A program made the translations under genes and the position numbers. This document shows positions 54,066 through 62,898 of a stretch of 64,000 nucleotides of DNA, one piece after another. Origin of the DNA: DATAXI01 sp963756185. GTDB taxonomy: Bacteria > Verrucomicrobiota > Verrucomicrobiia > Chthoniobacterales > Chthoniobacteraceae. The notes beneath the pieces are model-generated. The model made no database searches. It saw only the letters and a program-made list of their open reading frames with translations, and was not told the origin of the DNA. The stretch is taken from the NCBI GenBank assembly GCA_963756185.1, contig CAVWMS010000011.1, positions 124,001 through 188,000 of the forward strand, in the 5' to 3' direction. Each line of letters starts with the position of its first letter. Positions within the stretch are counted from its first letter, which is position 1.

Positions 54066-55514
54066 CTAACGGAGGGAATCGAGGATGCGCTCGAGAATCA
54101 GGCCCGGGAAGAAACCGGCGGCGAGCACGAGCGCGCCGAGACACAGGATCGAGACGCGGTCGAGCAACCCCAGCGAAATGCGCGCAGGCGGTCCATCGTC
54201 GATAAGCGCGGCCTTCAATACCGCGAGATAGTAATAAAGCGAAACAAGGCTTCCCGCGAACGCGAGAACGACAAGCCAGAGCATGCCTGCCGCGCTTCCC
54301 TGGCGCAGGATGGCCATGAAGAGATAGAACTTGCCGAAGAAACCGGGCAGCGGCGGAAGACCGGCGAGCGATAACATGAAGACGGCCATGCAGCCCGCGA
54401 GAAGCGGCGAGCGGGCGCGCAGGCCGGCGAAATCAGCAAGCGAGGCGCCGAGGCCATGGCGTTTCATCGCGGCGACGATGCTGAAGGCCCCGGCAAGCGT
54501 GAACGCGTAGGTCACCGTGTAAAAGAGCGTGGCGCTGAAGCCTTCGCTTCCGCCCGCGAGGAGCCCCAGCAAGGTATAGCCGGCGTGCGAGACGGCCGAG
54601 TAACCGAGCAGGCGGCGGACGTTGGTCTGCGCGAGCGCGGCGAGATTGCCGGCCACGATGGAGGCGGCGGAGAGCACTGCTACCAGCGGCGCCCATCCCG
54701 CCGAGAAGTTGTGCCACGCGGCGCTGCCCCGGACCGAACCGAAACCGAACAGCAAGACTTTTCCCAATATCACGAAGGCCGCGACCTTCGATGCCGAGGA
54801 GATGAAGAGAGCCGAGGAAGGCGGCGCGGCCTCATAAACGTCCGGCGCCCAAAGATGGATGGGCGCGGCGGCGATCTTGAAGGCGAAGCCGATCAACGCC
54901 AGCACCAGGCCAGCGGCCAGCAGCGGCTGCATGCCGTGCGCGCCAATGGCTGCCGCGATCTCGCGCAGCCCGGTGACGCCGGTCATGCCATAGATCAGGC
55001 TGATGCCGAAGAGCGTGAACGCGGCCGCAGTGCTGCCGAGCAGGAAATACTTGAGGCCGGCTTCCGCGGCGCGCGCACTGGCTTTGTCAAACGCGCAGAG
55101 CACGTAGAGCGAGAGGCCGATCAACTCGAGGCCGATGAAGATCATCAGCAGCTCCCCGGCGCCGACGAGGATCAGCAGCCCGATGGTAGCGAGAAGCAGC
55201 ATCGCGAAGTATTCGCCGGAATTCGGCGCGGCGGAATCTTCCCACGCGGAGAGGACCGCGAAAAATGCAAGCGCGAGGCAGACGATCTTCACCATCGAGG
55301 TCAGCGGGTCGATAACCAGGAATCCGTGAGGCAGGGAGGCGTGGGCCGGCAGCGCGAAGATGGCCGCGGTGGCGCCGATCAATCCGGCGGCGGCCACGGC
55401 GGGACAAAGCGCGCGGATGCCCGGCTTTGAAAGACCGAGACTGAGCGTGAGCAGCGCGGTGAACGCCAGGATGGCCTCCGGAGAGACAAGATCGAGCAGG
55501 TTCAGGTAGTTCAT
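54066..55514 (-). CDS. nuoN: NADH-quinone oxidoreductase subunit N
   Basis: 482 aa from ATG at 55514, overlapping the stop of the second nuoM (ATGA). About 14 TM helices; antiporter-like core with FIGLELIGLSLYVLCAFDK (TM5 Glu), GFAFKIAAAPIHLWAPDVYE (TM7 Lys), NVRRLLGYSAVSHAGYTLLG and LSLAGLPPLPGFFGKFYLF (TM12 Lys in place of Glu, as in NuoN). Proton-pumping membrane subunit; last gene of the operon. Confidence 0.95.
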   Translation of the reverse strand: MNYLNLLDLVSPEAILAFTALLTLSLGLSKPGIRALCPAVAAAGLIGATAAIFALPAHASLPHGFLVIDPLTSMVKIVCLALAFFAVLSAWEDSAAPNSGEYFAMLLLATIGLLILVGAGELLMIFIGLELIGLSLYVLCAFDKASARAAEAGLKYFLLGSTAAAFTLFGISLIYGMTGVTGLREIAAAIGAHGMQPLLAAGLVLALIGFAFKIAAAPIHLWAPDVYEAAPPSSALFISSASKVAAFVILGKVLLFGFGSVRGSAAWHNFSAGWAPLVAVLSAASIVAGNLAALAQTNVRRLLGYSAVSHAGYTLLGLLAGGSEGFSATLFYTVTYAFTLAGAFSIVAAMKRHGLGASLADFAGLRARSPLLAGCMAVFMLSLAGLPPLPGFFGKFYLFMAILRQGSAAGMLWLVVLAFAGSLVSLYYYLAVLKAALIDDGPPARISLGLLDRVSILCLGALVLAAGFFPGLILERILDSLR

Positions 55515-56953
55515 TGCTTCAAAAATCGCATCGCCGCCACGCATGGTATGATGCGGTCAAGCAGGACATTTGGAAAAAGTCCCACGGCCAGTGTCGCGGC
55601 CATGAGAAGGACCGCGCCGCATTTTTCGGCCAGCGTGATGGGCGGGCATTGCAGCGGCTTGACGGGCGTTTTGTCGCCGAAGAATGATTGGCGCAAGGCG
55701 CGCAGCGTAAACGCTGCCGTGAGGACCATGCCGGCGCCCGCCGCGGCCACCAATGCCGGATAGGAGCGCCAGAGGCCGATGAGAATCGTGATTTCCGCGG
55801 CGAATCCGCTGAAGCCGGGTATCCCCATCGAGGCCGCGGAGGCGACCACGAAGGTGAAGGCGGCGAAAGGAATCACGCGGTTGAGCCGCATCGCCGAGAG
55901 CGCATCGAGATTGCGCGTGTGCGTCCGGTCATAGACCATGCGCCCGGCGACGGCGAAGAGCAGGCCAGCGATGATGCCGTGCGAAAACATTTGAAGGACC
56001 GCGCCGGCCACACCGAGCTGCTGCGCGGTGGCGAGGCCGAGCAGGACAAATCCCATGTGGCTCACGCTCGAGTAACCGATGACGAATTTCAGATCGCGCT
56101 GCTTGAGCGCAACGGAGGCGGCGTAGCAGATGCCGATGATGGCCAGGATGGCGATGACACCGCGCCACGCCCTGAGGCCGTCCGGAAAAAGATTCATCGC
56201 CACGCGCAGCGCGCCGTAAGCGCCCAGCTTCATCACCACGCCGGCGAGGAGCATCGAGCCCGCGGTCGGCGCGGCGACGTGCCCGGTCGGCGCCCAGGTG
56301 TGAAACGGCCAGATGGCGGCCAGCACGGCGAACCCGAGAAACATGACCGGGAAGGCCCACGCCTGGAACGCGCGCGGAAAATCATGGAGGGAAAGGTGCT
56401 GTAAATCGAACGAACCGGCGCCGACGCAGGCCGAAATCAGCGCAATGAGCACCAGCGCGCCGCCGAAGAACGAGTAGAGCGTCAACTTCATCGCGCCATA
56501 GCTCTTGTTGGTCGATCCCCACGTCGCGATGAGGAAATATTTCGGGATGATGACCAGTTCGTAAAACACGATCAGCAAAAAAACGTCGGCGCTCAGGAAA
56601 ACGCCGTAGGAACCGCCGATGACCAAAAGCAGCCAGAAGAAAAACTCATTCTCGCGCCGGTCGACGTTCCATGAAAAAAGCACCGCGCTGACGGCGGTCA
56701 ATCCCGTTACGGCGGCCATCGTGAGGCTGATGCCATCGGCGGCCAGGTGAAAGGTGATGCCGAGCGGCGGAATCCACGGGACCTGGAGGATCGTTTGAAA
56801 GGCGCCCGGATTCGGCGCGGTAAAAAATGCGAAGCAGGAAATCGCCAGCCCCGCGATGGCCGTGACGAGCGCGAGCCAGCGCGCCGCGCTTCGCGGGGAT
56901 GCCAGCGCCAGGACTGCTCCGGCAAAAGTGACGAAGATGGTCCAGGCGATCAT
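55511..56953 (-). CDS. nuoM: Second NuoM-type subunit, TM7 lysine absent
   Basis: 480 aa from ATG at 56953; a TTG 12 bases upstream is an alternative. Antiporter-like subunit with TM5 Glu (LIVFYELVIIPKYFLIATWG), TM8 Lys (DLKFVIGYSSVSHMGFVLLG) and TM12 Glu (GFSGFAAEITILIGLW). In TM7 the usual AVKxPxxPFHTW reads FAVLAAIWPFHTWAPTGH, with Leu211 (codon 56321-56323) in place of Lys. Begins 4 bases after the first nuoM. Probably an additional module of the membrane arm. Confidence 0.92.
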   Translation of the reverse strand: MIAWTIFVTFAGAVLALASPRSAARWLALVTAIAGLAISCFAFFTAPNPGAFQTILQVPWIPPLGITFHLAADGISLTMAAVTGLTAVSAVLFSWNVDRRENEFFFWLLLVIGGSYGVFLSADVFLLIVFYELVIIPKYFLIATWGSTNKSYGAMKLTLYSFFGGALVLIALISACVGAGSFDLQHLSLHDFPRAFQAWAFPVMFLGFAVLAAIWPFHTWAPTGHVAAPTAGSMLLAGVVMKLGAYGALRVAMNLFPDGLRAWRGVIAILAIIGICYAASVALKQRDLKFVIGYSSVSHMGFVLLGLATAQQLGVAGAVLQMFSHGIIAGLLFAVAGRMVYDRTHTRNLDALSAMRLNRVIPFAAFTFVVASAASMGIPGFSGFAAEITILIGLWRSYPALVAAAGAGMVLTAAFTLRALRQSFFGDKTPVKPLQCPPITLAEKCGAVLLMAATLAVGLFPNVLLDRIIPCVAAMRFLKQ

Positions 56954-56957
56954 CGGT

Positions 56958-58424
56958 TCAGGCAAAGAGCTGCGAGAGGTGCGCCACCGTGGAGTTGAAG
57001 ATGTTGAATAAAAACTGGGGAGCGACGCCGGCCCAGAGCATCAGCGCGCAGACGGGCGCGACCACCGCCAGCTCGCCCGCGGTCAATTCCGCGAAGGCGC
57101 CGGTCCGTTCGTTGAGCGGGCCGGAGAAGAGCGCCTGCATGGCGCGCATGAAAGCAACCGCCGTGAAGAGCAGGCCGAGCGCCGCCACGCTGCCGGCAAT
57201 GGCCGCGAGGCTGAACGCGCCTTTGAAAATGAGGAATTCCCCGATGAATCCATTGAGCCCCGGCAGGCCGAGCGACGAGAACATCGCGACGCTCATCAGC
57301 GCGCAAAAGAGCGGCGCGCGCTGCGCCAGGCCGCCGAAATCATCGAGCCCGCGCGCGCCGAAGCGCTTCTCGAGCAGGCCGGCAAAGTAGAAGAGCGCGG
57401 CGGCGGTGATGCCGTGATTGAACACCTGCATGAAGACGCCGCCGAAGGCCGCGTTCACATCCACCGCGGAGCGCCCGGCGCCGGCGGCGGCCACCGCGAA
57501 GAACCCGAGCATGCAATAGCCGAGATGATTGATGGAGAGATACGCGATCATCCGCTTGAGGTCGCTTTGGGCCCACGCCGCAAGCGAGGCGAAGACAATC
57601 GAGCAGACCGCGAGCGCCAGGAGCCACGGCCCGGCGATGTGCAATTGATCCGGAAAAAGCGGCAGGACAAGCCGGGCAAAGCCGTAAACACCCATCTTTG
57701 AAAGGACGCCGGTCAGAATCATCGTCACGCCGGTGGGCGCGCTCGTGTAAGCGTCCGGCAGCCATGTGTGCAGCGGGAAGAGCGGGACCTTCACCGCGAG
57801 CCCGAAGCAGATGCCGGTAAACGCGATCCACGCGACCGGCCCGGAGAGAACGCCGTGCGGACTTAGCGCGGCCAGCTTTTCGAAATCAAAAGTTCCCGCG
57901 TGAAGATAAACGGCGAGGAATCCCAGGAGCATCGCCACGCTGCCCAGGAACGTGAACAGGAAAAATTTCGTCGCCGCGCGCGCGCTACCGCCATCGCCCC
58001 AGTTCCGGATGAGCAGAAATGCCGGGACGAGGCTCATTTCGTAAAAGAGAAACCAGAGGACGAAATTCTCCGCGGTGAATGTCCCGAACAGGGCCGATTG
58101 CAGCAGCAGCATGAGCGCGCAATAGGCGCGGCCGCCGCCGCCCGCGAGGAGGCCGAACGGGACGATGATCGCGGTGAGCAGGAGCAGGAGGAGGCTGATG
58201 CCATCGATGCCGACGAAGTATTCGGCGCCGATTGCCGGGATCCACGAATGCCGCTCGATCAACTCGAGGCCGCCCGCGCCTGAATCGAACCGGCTCCAAA
58301 GCACGGCCACCCACGCGGCGGCGGCCAGCATCGAGCAAAATGCGAGCGGGCGCGAGGCCTTGGACGGCGCGAGGGCCACGAGGAGCGCGCCGGCGAGCGG
58401 CGTGAGAATGAGGAGGGTAATCAT
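56958..58424 (-). CDS. nuoM: NADH-quinone oxidoreductase subunit M
   Basis: 488 aa from ATG at 58424, overlapping the nuoL stop. Canonical pumping residues: LWFLFYEMSLVPAFLLIRNW (TM5 Glu), GLAVKVPLFPLHTWLPDAYT (TM7 Lys), SDLKRMIAYLSINHLGYCML (TM8 Lys), LPGLNGFIGEFLIFKGAF (TM12 Glu). The full set of residues marks it as the ordinary NuoM. Confidence 0.95.
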   Translation of the reverse strand: MITLLILTPLAGALLVALAPSKASRPLAFCSMLAAAAWVAVLWSRFDSGAGGLELIERHSWIPAIGAEYFVGIDGISLLLLLLTAIIVPFGLLAGGGGRAYCALMLLLQSALFGTFTAENFVLWFLFYEMSLVPAFLLIRNWGDGGSARAATKFFLFTFLGSVAMLLGFLAVYLHAGTFDFEKLAALSPHGVLSGPVAWIAFTGICFGLAVKVPLFPLHTWLPDAYTSAPTGVTMILTGVLSKMGVYGFARLVLPLFPDQLHIAGPWLLALAVCSIVFASLAAWAQSDLKRMIAYLSINHLGYCMLGFFAVAAAGAGRSAVDVNAAFGGVFMQVFNHGITAAALFYFAGLLEKRFGARGLDDFGGLAQRAPLFCALMSVAMFSSLGLPGLNGFIGEFLIFKGAFSLAAIAGSVAALGLLFTAVAFMRAMQALFSGPLNERTGAFAELTAGELAVVAPVCALMLWAGVAPQFLFNIFNSTVAHLSQLFA

Positions 58425-60394
58425 GCCAGCCACGCGTAAAGGATGAGCAGCGCGAGTATTGCGATGCCCGCGGTGCGAAGATAGGTCTGGATCTGACCGG
58501 AGCTCCACCGGCCCACGTCGCGCCCGATTTCGCGCGTCGCCTCGCATCCGAGATCGACGCTTTCATTGATCCCGCCTTCGTCGAAGCCCGCTGTCATCGC
58601 CCCCAGAAGCCGCGCGAAACCGCCAATCGCACGGGCAATTCCATCCCAGACGCATCGATCCAGCCAGTCGGAAGCGCGAGCGGCGAACCAGCTCCATTTC
58701 AGAATCGTCGCGGCATAAAGTTCGTCAAACCACAACTTGCGTTCCATCGCCTTGTAAAGAGCGGGCGCGGCCATTTCGAGCGGGTCGGCCCTGCCGGCGC
58801 GCCGGTAAAACCACGCCCCGGCGGCGATGCCGGCAGCCACGAGGACCACCGAGGTGAACAAGGCCGGCTGGATCAGACTGCCGGGATTCAATTGCGCGGT
58901 TTCGCCGGTGAGATATTTCTCGAGCCATGGCCATGCCGGCGTGAGGATGCCGCTGAGCAGGACCGTGCAACCGGCCAGAACGATCAGCGGCAGCGTCATC
59001 ACCAGCGGGCTTTCGCGCGCATACTCCGCCGCTTCGCGCGGCTCGCCGAAGAAGACGTAAATCATCTGGCGCGTCATGTAGAGCGCCGTCAGGAAAACGC
59101 CGGCCAGCACAAGGTAATAGGGCGCCTGCGACACCGGCCAATGATAGGCGGCATCGACAATGGCCTCCTTTGTCCATGCGCCGGCAAAGAGCAACGGCAC
59201 GCCGCTGAGCGCCATCATGCCGATGGCGTAAACGGCGAACGTCAGCGGCATTTTTCGCCGCAAGCCTCCCATCCGCCGCACGTCCTGTTCGTGATGGCAT
59301 CCGTGGATCACCGAGCCGGAACCGAGAAAGAGCAACGCTTTGAAAAACCCGTGCGATAACAGGTGCATCGCGCCCGCGGCGACTCCGCCTACGCCGAGTG
59401 AAACCATCATCAAGCCAAGTTGCGAGACGGTCGAATACGCGAGGATGCGTTTGATGTCGGATTGACCAAGCGCGATGAAGGCGGCCATGAGCGAAGTGAC
59501 TACGCCGATCCAAACGACCGTAACCAGCGCGGGAGTCACGCCGTTTGCACCGCCATGAGCGAAGAGCGGGTACATCCGCGCAACCAGGAAGACGCCTGCC
59601 GCCACCATTGTCGCGGCATGGATCAACGCGCTGACCGGCGTCGGGCCTTCCATCGCATCAGGCAGCCAGACATGGAGCGGAAACTGGCCCGATTTTCCCA
59701 TGGCCCCGCAGAAGATGAGCAGCGCGATAAACGTGCCCGCCGCTCCCACGGCGGCCAGCCCGCCCGGCTCGATGCACCCGTGCCCGCCGTCGTAAAAGAG
59801 AAGCGTCCCGGCGCGTCCATAAAGCCAGAGCATCCCGAGAAAAAGCCCGGTGTCGCCAATGCGCGTGGTGATGAAGGCTTTCTTCGCGGCTGCCGCCGCG
59901 GCCGGCTTATGAATCCAGAATCCAATGAGGAGATAGGAGGCCAGGCCGACCAACTCCCAGCAGACAAACAGCGTGAGAAGACTATTGGCAATCACCACGC
60001 CGAGCATGGCCGCGGAAAAAAACGAGAGCCGCGCGAAGAAGCCGGCGAAGTTCGAGTCGCCGGCCATGTAACCGACGCTGAAGACGAAGATGCAGAGGCC
60101 GACGAGCAGGATCATCAGCATCATCGCCGCGGCCAGCGGGTCGAGCAGCCAGCCGATCCGCAGCGGCACGTTGCCAAAGGTGAACCACGCAAAATTGTGA
60201 AAGGCGCGCCAGCCCGGAGTGCGGAGCGTGGGGAGAAATGCGCACACCGCGAGGCAAAGCGCGGCGATCTGTCCAAGGATGGCGACGGCTGCCGCCGCGC
60301 CGCGCCCGGAGCGGCCCAGACCCAGAATGACCGCCGATGCCGCCAGCGGGACGGCGGGGACCAGCCAGAGATTGGGAACGATCCAGGGGGTCAT
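58421..60394 (-). CDS. nuoL: NADH-quinone oxidoreductase subunit L
   Basis: 657 aa, about 45 longer than E. coli NuoL (613). Core motifs LFVCWELVGLASYLLIGFWI, AMGKSGQFPLHVWLPDAMEG, SDIKRILAYSTVSQLGLMMV and LLSHGFFKALLFLGSGSVIH. The C-terminal third carries the lateral-helix region (WSWFAARASDWLDRCVWDGI) and a final TM anchor (TAGIAILALLILYAWLA). The extra length lies in this region, as expected if the helix spans an enlarged membrane arm. Overlaps nuoK and nuoM by ATGA. Confidence 0.95.
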   Translation of the reverse strand: MTPWIVPNLWLVPAVPLAASAVILGLGRSGRGAAAAVAILGQIAALCLAVCAFLPTLRTPGWRAFHNFAWFTFGNVPLRIGWLLDPLAAAMMLMILLVGLCIFVFSVGYMAGDSNFAGFFARLSFFSAAMLGVVIANSLLTLFVCWELVGLASYLLIGFWIHKPAAAAAAKKAFITTRIGDTGLFLGMLWLYGRAGTLLFYDGGHGCIEPGGLAAVGAAGTFIALLIFCGAMGKSGQFPLHVWLPDAMEGPTPVSALIHAATMVAAGVFLVARMYPLFAHGGANGVTPALVTVVWIGVVTSLMAAFIALGQSDIKRILAYSTVSQLGLMMVSLGVGGVAAGAMHLLSHGFFKALLFLGSGSVIHGCHHEQDVRRMGGLRRKMPLTFAVYAIGMMALSGVPLLFAGAWTKEAIVDAAYHWPVSQAPYYLVLAGVFLTALYMTRQMIYVFFGEPREAAEYARESPLVMTLPLIVLAGCTVLLSGILTPAWPWLEKYLTGETAQLNPGSLIQPALFTSVVLVAAGIAAGAWFYRRAGRADPLEMAAPALYKAMERKLWFDELYAATILKWSWFAARASDWLDRCVWDGIARAIGGFARLLGAMTAGFDEGGINESVDLGCEATREIGRDVGRWSSGQIQTYLRTAGIAILALLILYAWLA

Positions 60395-60705
60395 CCTTTG
60401 AGCGAATCCATCTTTTCAACCTGCGTCGTGCGCCGGTGCCGGTAGACGGCCAGGACCAGCGCGAGCCCCACTGCCGTTTCGCCCGCGGCAATCGCCATCG
60501 CAAAGATGGCCATCATCGCGCCGGTCAATTGCTGCGGATGCGGCCCGTACCACCAGAACGCCACGAGATTGAGATTGCCCGCCGCGAGCATGATCTCGAT
60601 GCCGATCAGCATGAAAATGGCGTCGCGGCGGCTCAAGGCGGCCAGCAGCCCGAATGAAAAGAGAACGGTCGAGACGACGATGCAGCACCTCAAAGGTTCC
60701 ATCAT
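60391..60705 (-). CDS. nuoK: NADH-quinone oxidoreductase subunit K
   Basis: 104 aa from one of two adjacent ATG codons (60705 or 60702) overlapping the nuoJ stop. Three TM helices with FMLIGIEIMLAAGNLNLVAF (membrane Glu, NuoK Glu36 equivalent) and AMAIAAGETAVGLALVLAVY (second Glu). Ends in a basic tail. Forms the linking proton path between quinone site and pumps. Confidence 0.95.
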   Translation of the reverse strand: MMEPLRCCIVVSTVLFSFGLLAALSRRDAIFMLIGIEIMLAAGNLNLVAFWWYGPHPQQLTGAMMAIFAMAIAAGETAVGLALVLAVYRHRRTTQVEKMDSLKG

Positions 60706-61187
60706 CGCTTCTCCTCCATCACGAGCACCACCGCACCGACGAGCGCAGCGGTGAGCGCCACGCCCACCGCCTGCAAGGGCCAGACGTAGTCCGTCATCAA
60801 GGTCCGCCCGATTTCCTTCACGGTGAGCGCGCTTGCCAGGCCGGGCGGCGCGGCGGGAAGCTGCGTATGCGCCAGCGCCCACAGCAACCCTACCATGACC
60901 GCAAGCGCCACGGGGACGCCCATCCAGTTCAAGTCACCCCGGTGCCCGGCCGCGGGGCGCGTCAGGAGAATCGTAAAAACGATCAGCACCGCGACCGCGC
61001 CGACATAGACGAGCACCTGCGCCAGGCCGATGAACTCCGCGCCGAGCAGGAAAAAGAACGCCGCCACGCCGAGAAACGCCACCACCAGGCACAGCGCCGC
61101 GTGCACGAGATTCGGCAGCGTGGCCGCGGCCAATGCGCCGGCAAGCGTGAGCGCGGCGATGATCGCAAAGGGAATCAGAAAGTTCAT
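60702..61187 (-). CDS. nuoJ: NADH-quinone oxidoreductase subunit J
   Basis: 161 aa from ATG at 61187 (MNFLIPFAIIAALTLAGALA), overlapping the nuoH stop. Five TM helices, with the conserved LLGAEFIGLAQVLVYVGAVA in TM3, whose pi-bulge takes part in coupling. The open frame extends far upstream inside nuoH but those residues are not NuoJ. Confidence 0.94.
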   Translation of the reverse strand: MNFLIPFAIIAALTLAGALAAATLPNLVHAALCLVVAFLGVAAFFFLLGAEFIGLAQVLVYVGAVAVLIVFTILLTRPAAGHRGDLNWMGVPVALAVMVGLLWALAHTQLPAAPPGLASALTVKEIGRTLMTDYVWPLQAVGVALTAALVGAVVLVMEEKR

Positions 61188-62371
61188 TCGGCGAATCGAT
61201 ACGTGCGCACGGAGAGATTCTTTCGCGCTTCGAGAATGCGGGAGAGCCCCATGTATGCGGCCCCCACAATGAGCAGCGACACGCCCCAGCCCATCGCCCC
61301 GCCCGCGCTGTAATGCCACCCCGCCGCGGCCAGCACGCAGGCAAACGCCATCGGCATCATGAAGGTCCACGCCAGTCTCATCACGTGGTCGATCCGCACG
61401 CGCGGCAGCGTGCCGCGAATCCAGATGAACGTAAAGAGCAGGACGGAAAGCTTCAGGAAAAACCAGAGCCACGAAGGAACGAATTCGAGAAAGGGGAACG
61501 GCGCGTGCCATCCGCCCAGGAAAAGCGTCACCGCCAGCCCGCTCACGGCGAACATCCCAAAATATTCCGCCATGAAAAATATCGCGTACTTGAATCCCGA
61601 ATACTCGGTCATGTGCCCCGCCACGAGTTCCGATTCGCCCTCGGGCAAATCGAACGGCGTTCGGTTCGATTCGACCAGCCCGGCGGTGAAGAAGAGAATG
61701 AATCCCGCCGCGCCCCACGGTGTCAGCACGAACCATTTCGGCAGAAACCCGAACAGATAGCCGCTTTGCGCCTCGACGATCCGGTCCGGCGCGAGCGAGC
61801 CGGCGATCATCACCACCGGGAGCGTCGAGAGAATCAGCGGCAATTCGTAGCTCACCATTTGCGCGATGGCCCGCATCGCGCCGAGCATCGAGAATTTGTT
61901 ATTGCTGGACCAGCCGGCCATAAAGACGGCGAGTTCGTTCGACGAGCCGGCGGCGAAGAAAAACAGGATGCCGCCATCGATGGAAAACGGGGTCATGTTC
62001 CGGCCGTACGGCACGATGCCGAGCGCGAGAATCGTCGGCGCCAGCATGGCGACAGGCGCGAGGAAGTGGACCACCTTGTCGGCATCGCGCGGCACAATGT
62101 CCTCCTTGATGAGCATCTTGATGCCGTCGGCCACGGGCTGAAACAGGCCGAATGGGCCGACCCGGTTCGGCCCGTAACGGTTCTGAATTCGCGCGAGAAT
62201 TTTTCGCTCGATCACCGAAATCAGCGCAAAAAGGACGAGGAAAACCGCAAGGAGCGCGCAGATATTGATGAGGCTGGAACTGATCCGCACCACCCATTCC
62301 GGCGCCCAGGTGAGAAGCGAAAGCAGATAATGCTTCGCGATGACGAAAACCTGGTCCAACGCGGTAATCAT
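61184..62371 (-). CDS. nuoH: NADH-quinone oxidoreductase subunit H
   Basis: 395 aa, somewhat longer than E. coli NuoH (325). Eight or nine TM helices; signatures ERKILARIQNRYGPNRVGPF, LFQPVADGIKMLIKEDIVP, and RTPFDLPEGESELVAGHMTE with the acidic loop by the quinone chamber. Extra residues lie in the second loop (SLAPDRIVEAQSGYLFGFLP) and N-terminus. Anchors the peripheral arm. ATGA overlaps at both ends. Confidence 0.95.
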   Translation of the reverse strand: MITALDQVFVIAKHYLLSLLTWAPEWVVRISSSLINICALLAVFLVLFALISVIERKILARIQNRYGPNRVGPFGLFQPVADGIKMLIKEDIVPRDADKVVHFLAPVAMLAPTILALGIVPYGRNMTPFSIDGGILFFFAAGSSNELAVFMAGWSSNNKFSMLGAMRAIAQMVSYELPLILSTLPVVMIAGSLAPDRIVEAQSGYLFGFLPKWFVLTPWGAAGFILFFTAGLVESNRTPFDLPEGESELVAGHMTEYSGFKYAIFFMAEYFGMFAVSGLAVTLFLGGWHAPFPFLEFVPSWLWFFLKLSVLLFTFIWIRGTLPRVRIDHVMRLAWTFMMPMAFACVLAAAGWHYSAGGAMGWGVSLLIVGAAYMGLSRILEARKNLSVRTYRFAE

Positions 62372-62898
62372 GGCGTTTTCGCCTTCTTTTTGGCGGCAGC
62401 CGCGAGCGCCGCGTCGACCTCCGCGGCCTCGGTGGGCCGGATTTCATGGTAGTAGGCGTTTGATTTCGCGAGGTCGGATTTGCGCAGCAGCAATGCGCCG
62501 AAGCGGTCGGCGCCGCTGAGTTCGAAAGTATTGTCCATCTTGATCGCGTCGAACGGGCATACCTCGACGCAAATCTGGCAGCTCATGCAGGCCGAGATGT
62601 CGATGTCGAAGACCTTGGGACGCTTGAGCAGTTTCCCGTTTTCATCGCGGTCCTGCGTGATGAAGATGACCTGCGGCGGACAATCCTTTTCGCAAATCTT
62701 GCACGAGACGCAGCGCAGGCCCGCGCCGTCGGGTTCATGGCCGTCGTAGACGAGGAATGGAAAGTTCCGGTAGTTCTCCTCGAGTTTCTCGCGCTGCTCC
62801 GGGTATTGGACGGTCGTGAGCCGGTCCTTCTCGAAATAGCTCCCGATCAGGTTCCGCGCGGTCACGGCCATGCCCTTGATGATGCCCGCGCCGATCAT
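62368..62898 (-). CDS. nuoI: NADH-quinone oxidoreductase subunit I
   Basis: 176 aa from ATG at 62898, overlapping the nuoD stop. Two 4Fe-4S motifs: CVSCKICEKDCP and CMSCQICVEVCPFDAIKM, carrying clusters N6a and N6b that pass electrons towards quinone. The second half of the first motif is slightly unusual (KDCPPQVI for the common KVCPAQAI). Lys/Ala-rich tail. Confidence 0.95.
   Translation of the reverse strand: MIGAGIIKGMAVTARNLIGSYFEKDRLTTVQYPEQREKLEENYRNFPFLVYDGHEPDGAGLRCVSCKICEKDCPPQVIFITQDRDENGKLLKRPKVFDIDISACMSCQICVEVCPFDAIKMDNTFELSGADRFGALLLRKSDLAKSNAYYHEIRPTEAAEVDAALAAAAKKKAKTP

Noticed and set aside
54456..55430. Long + strand frames across the nuo genes (also 59420-60445 and 61313-62452)
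   Set aside because: Antisense shadows of nuoN, nuoL and nuoH, rich in Arg, Glu and Gln and without any family match.
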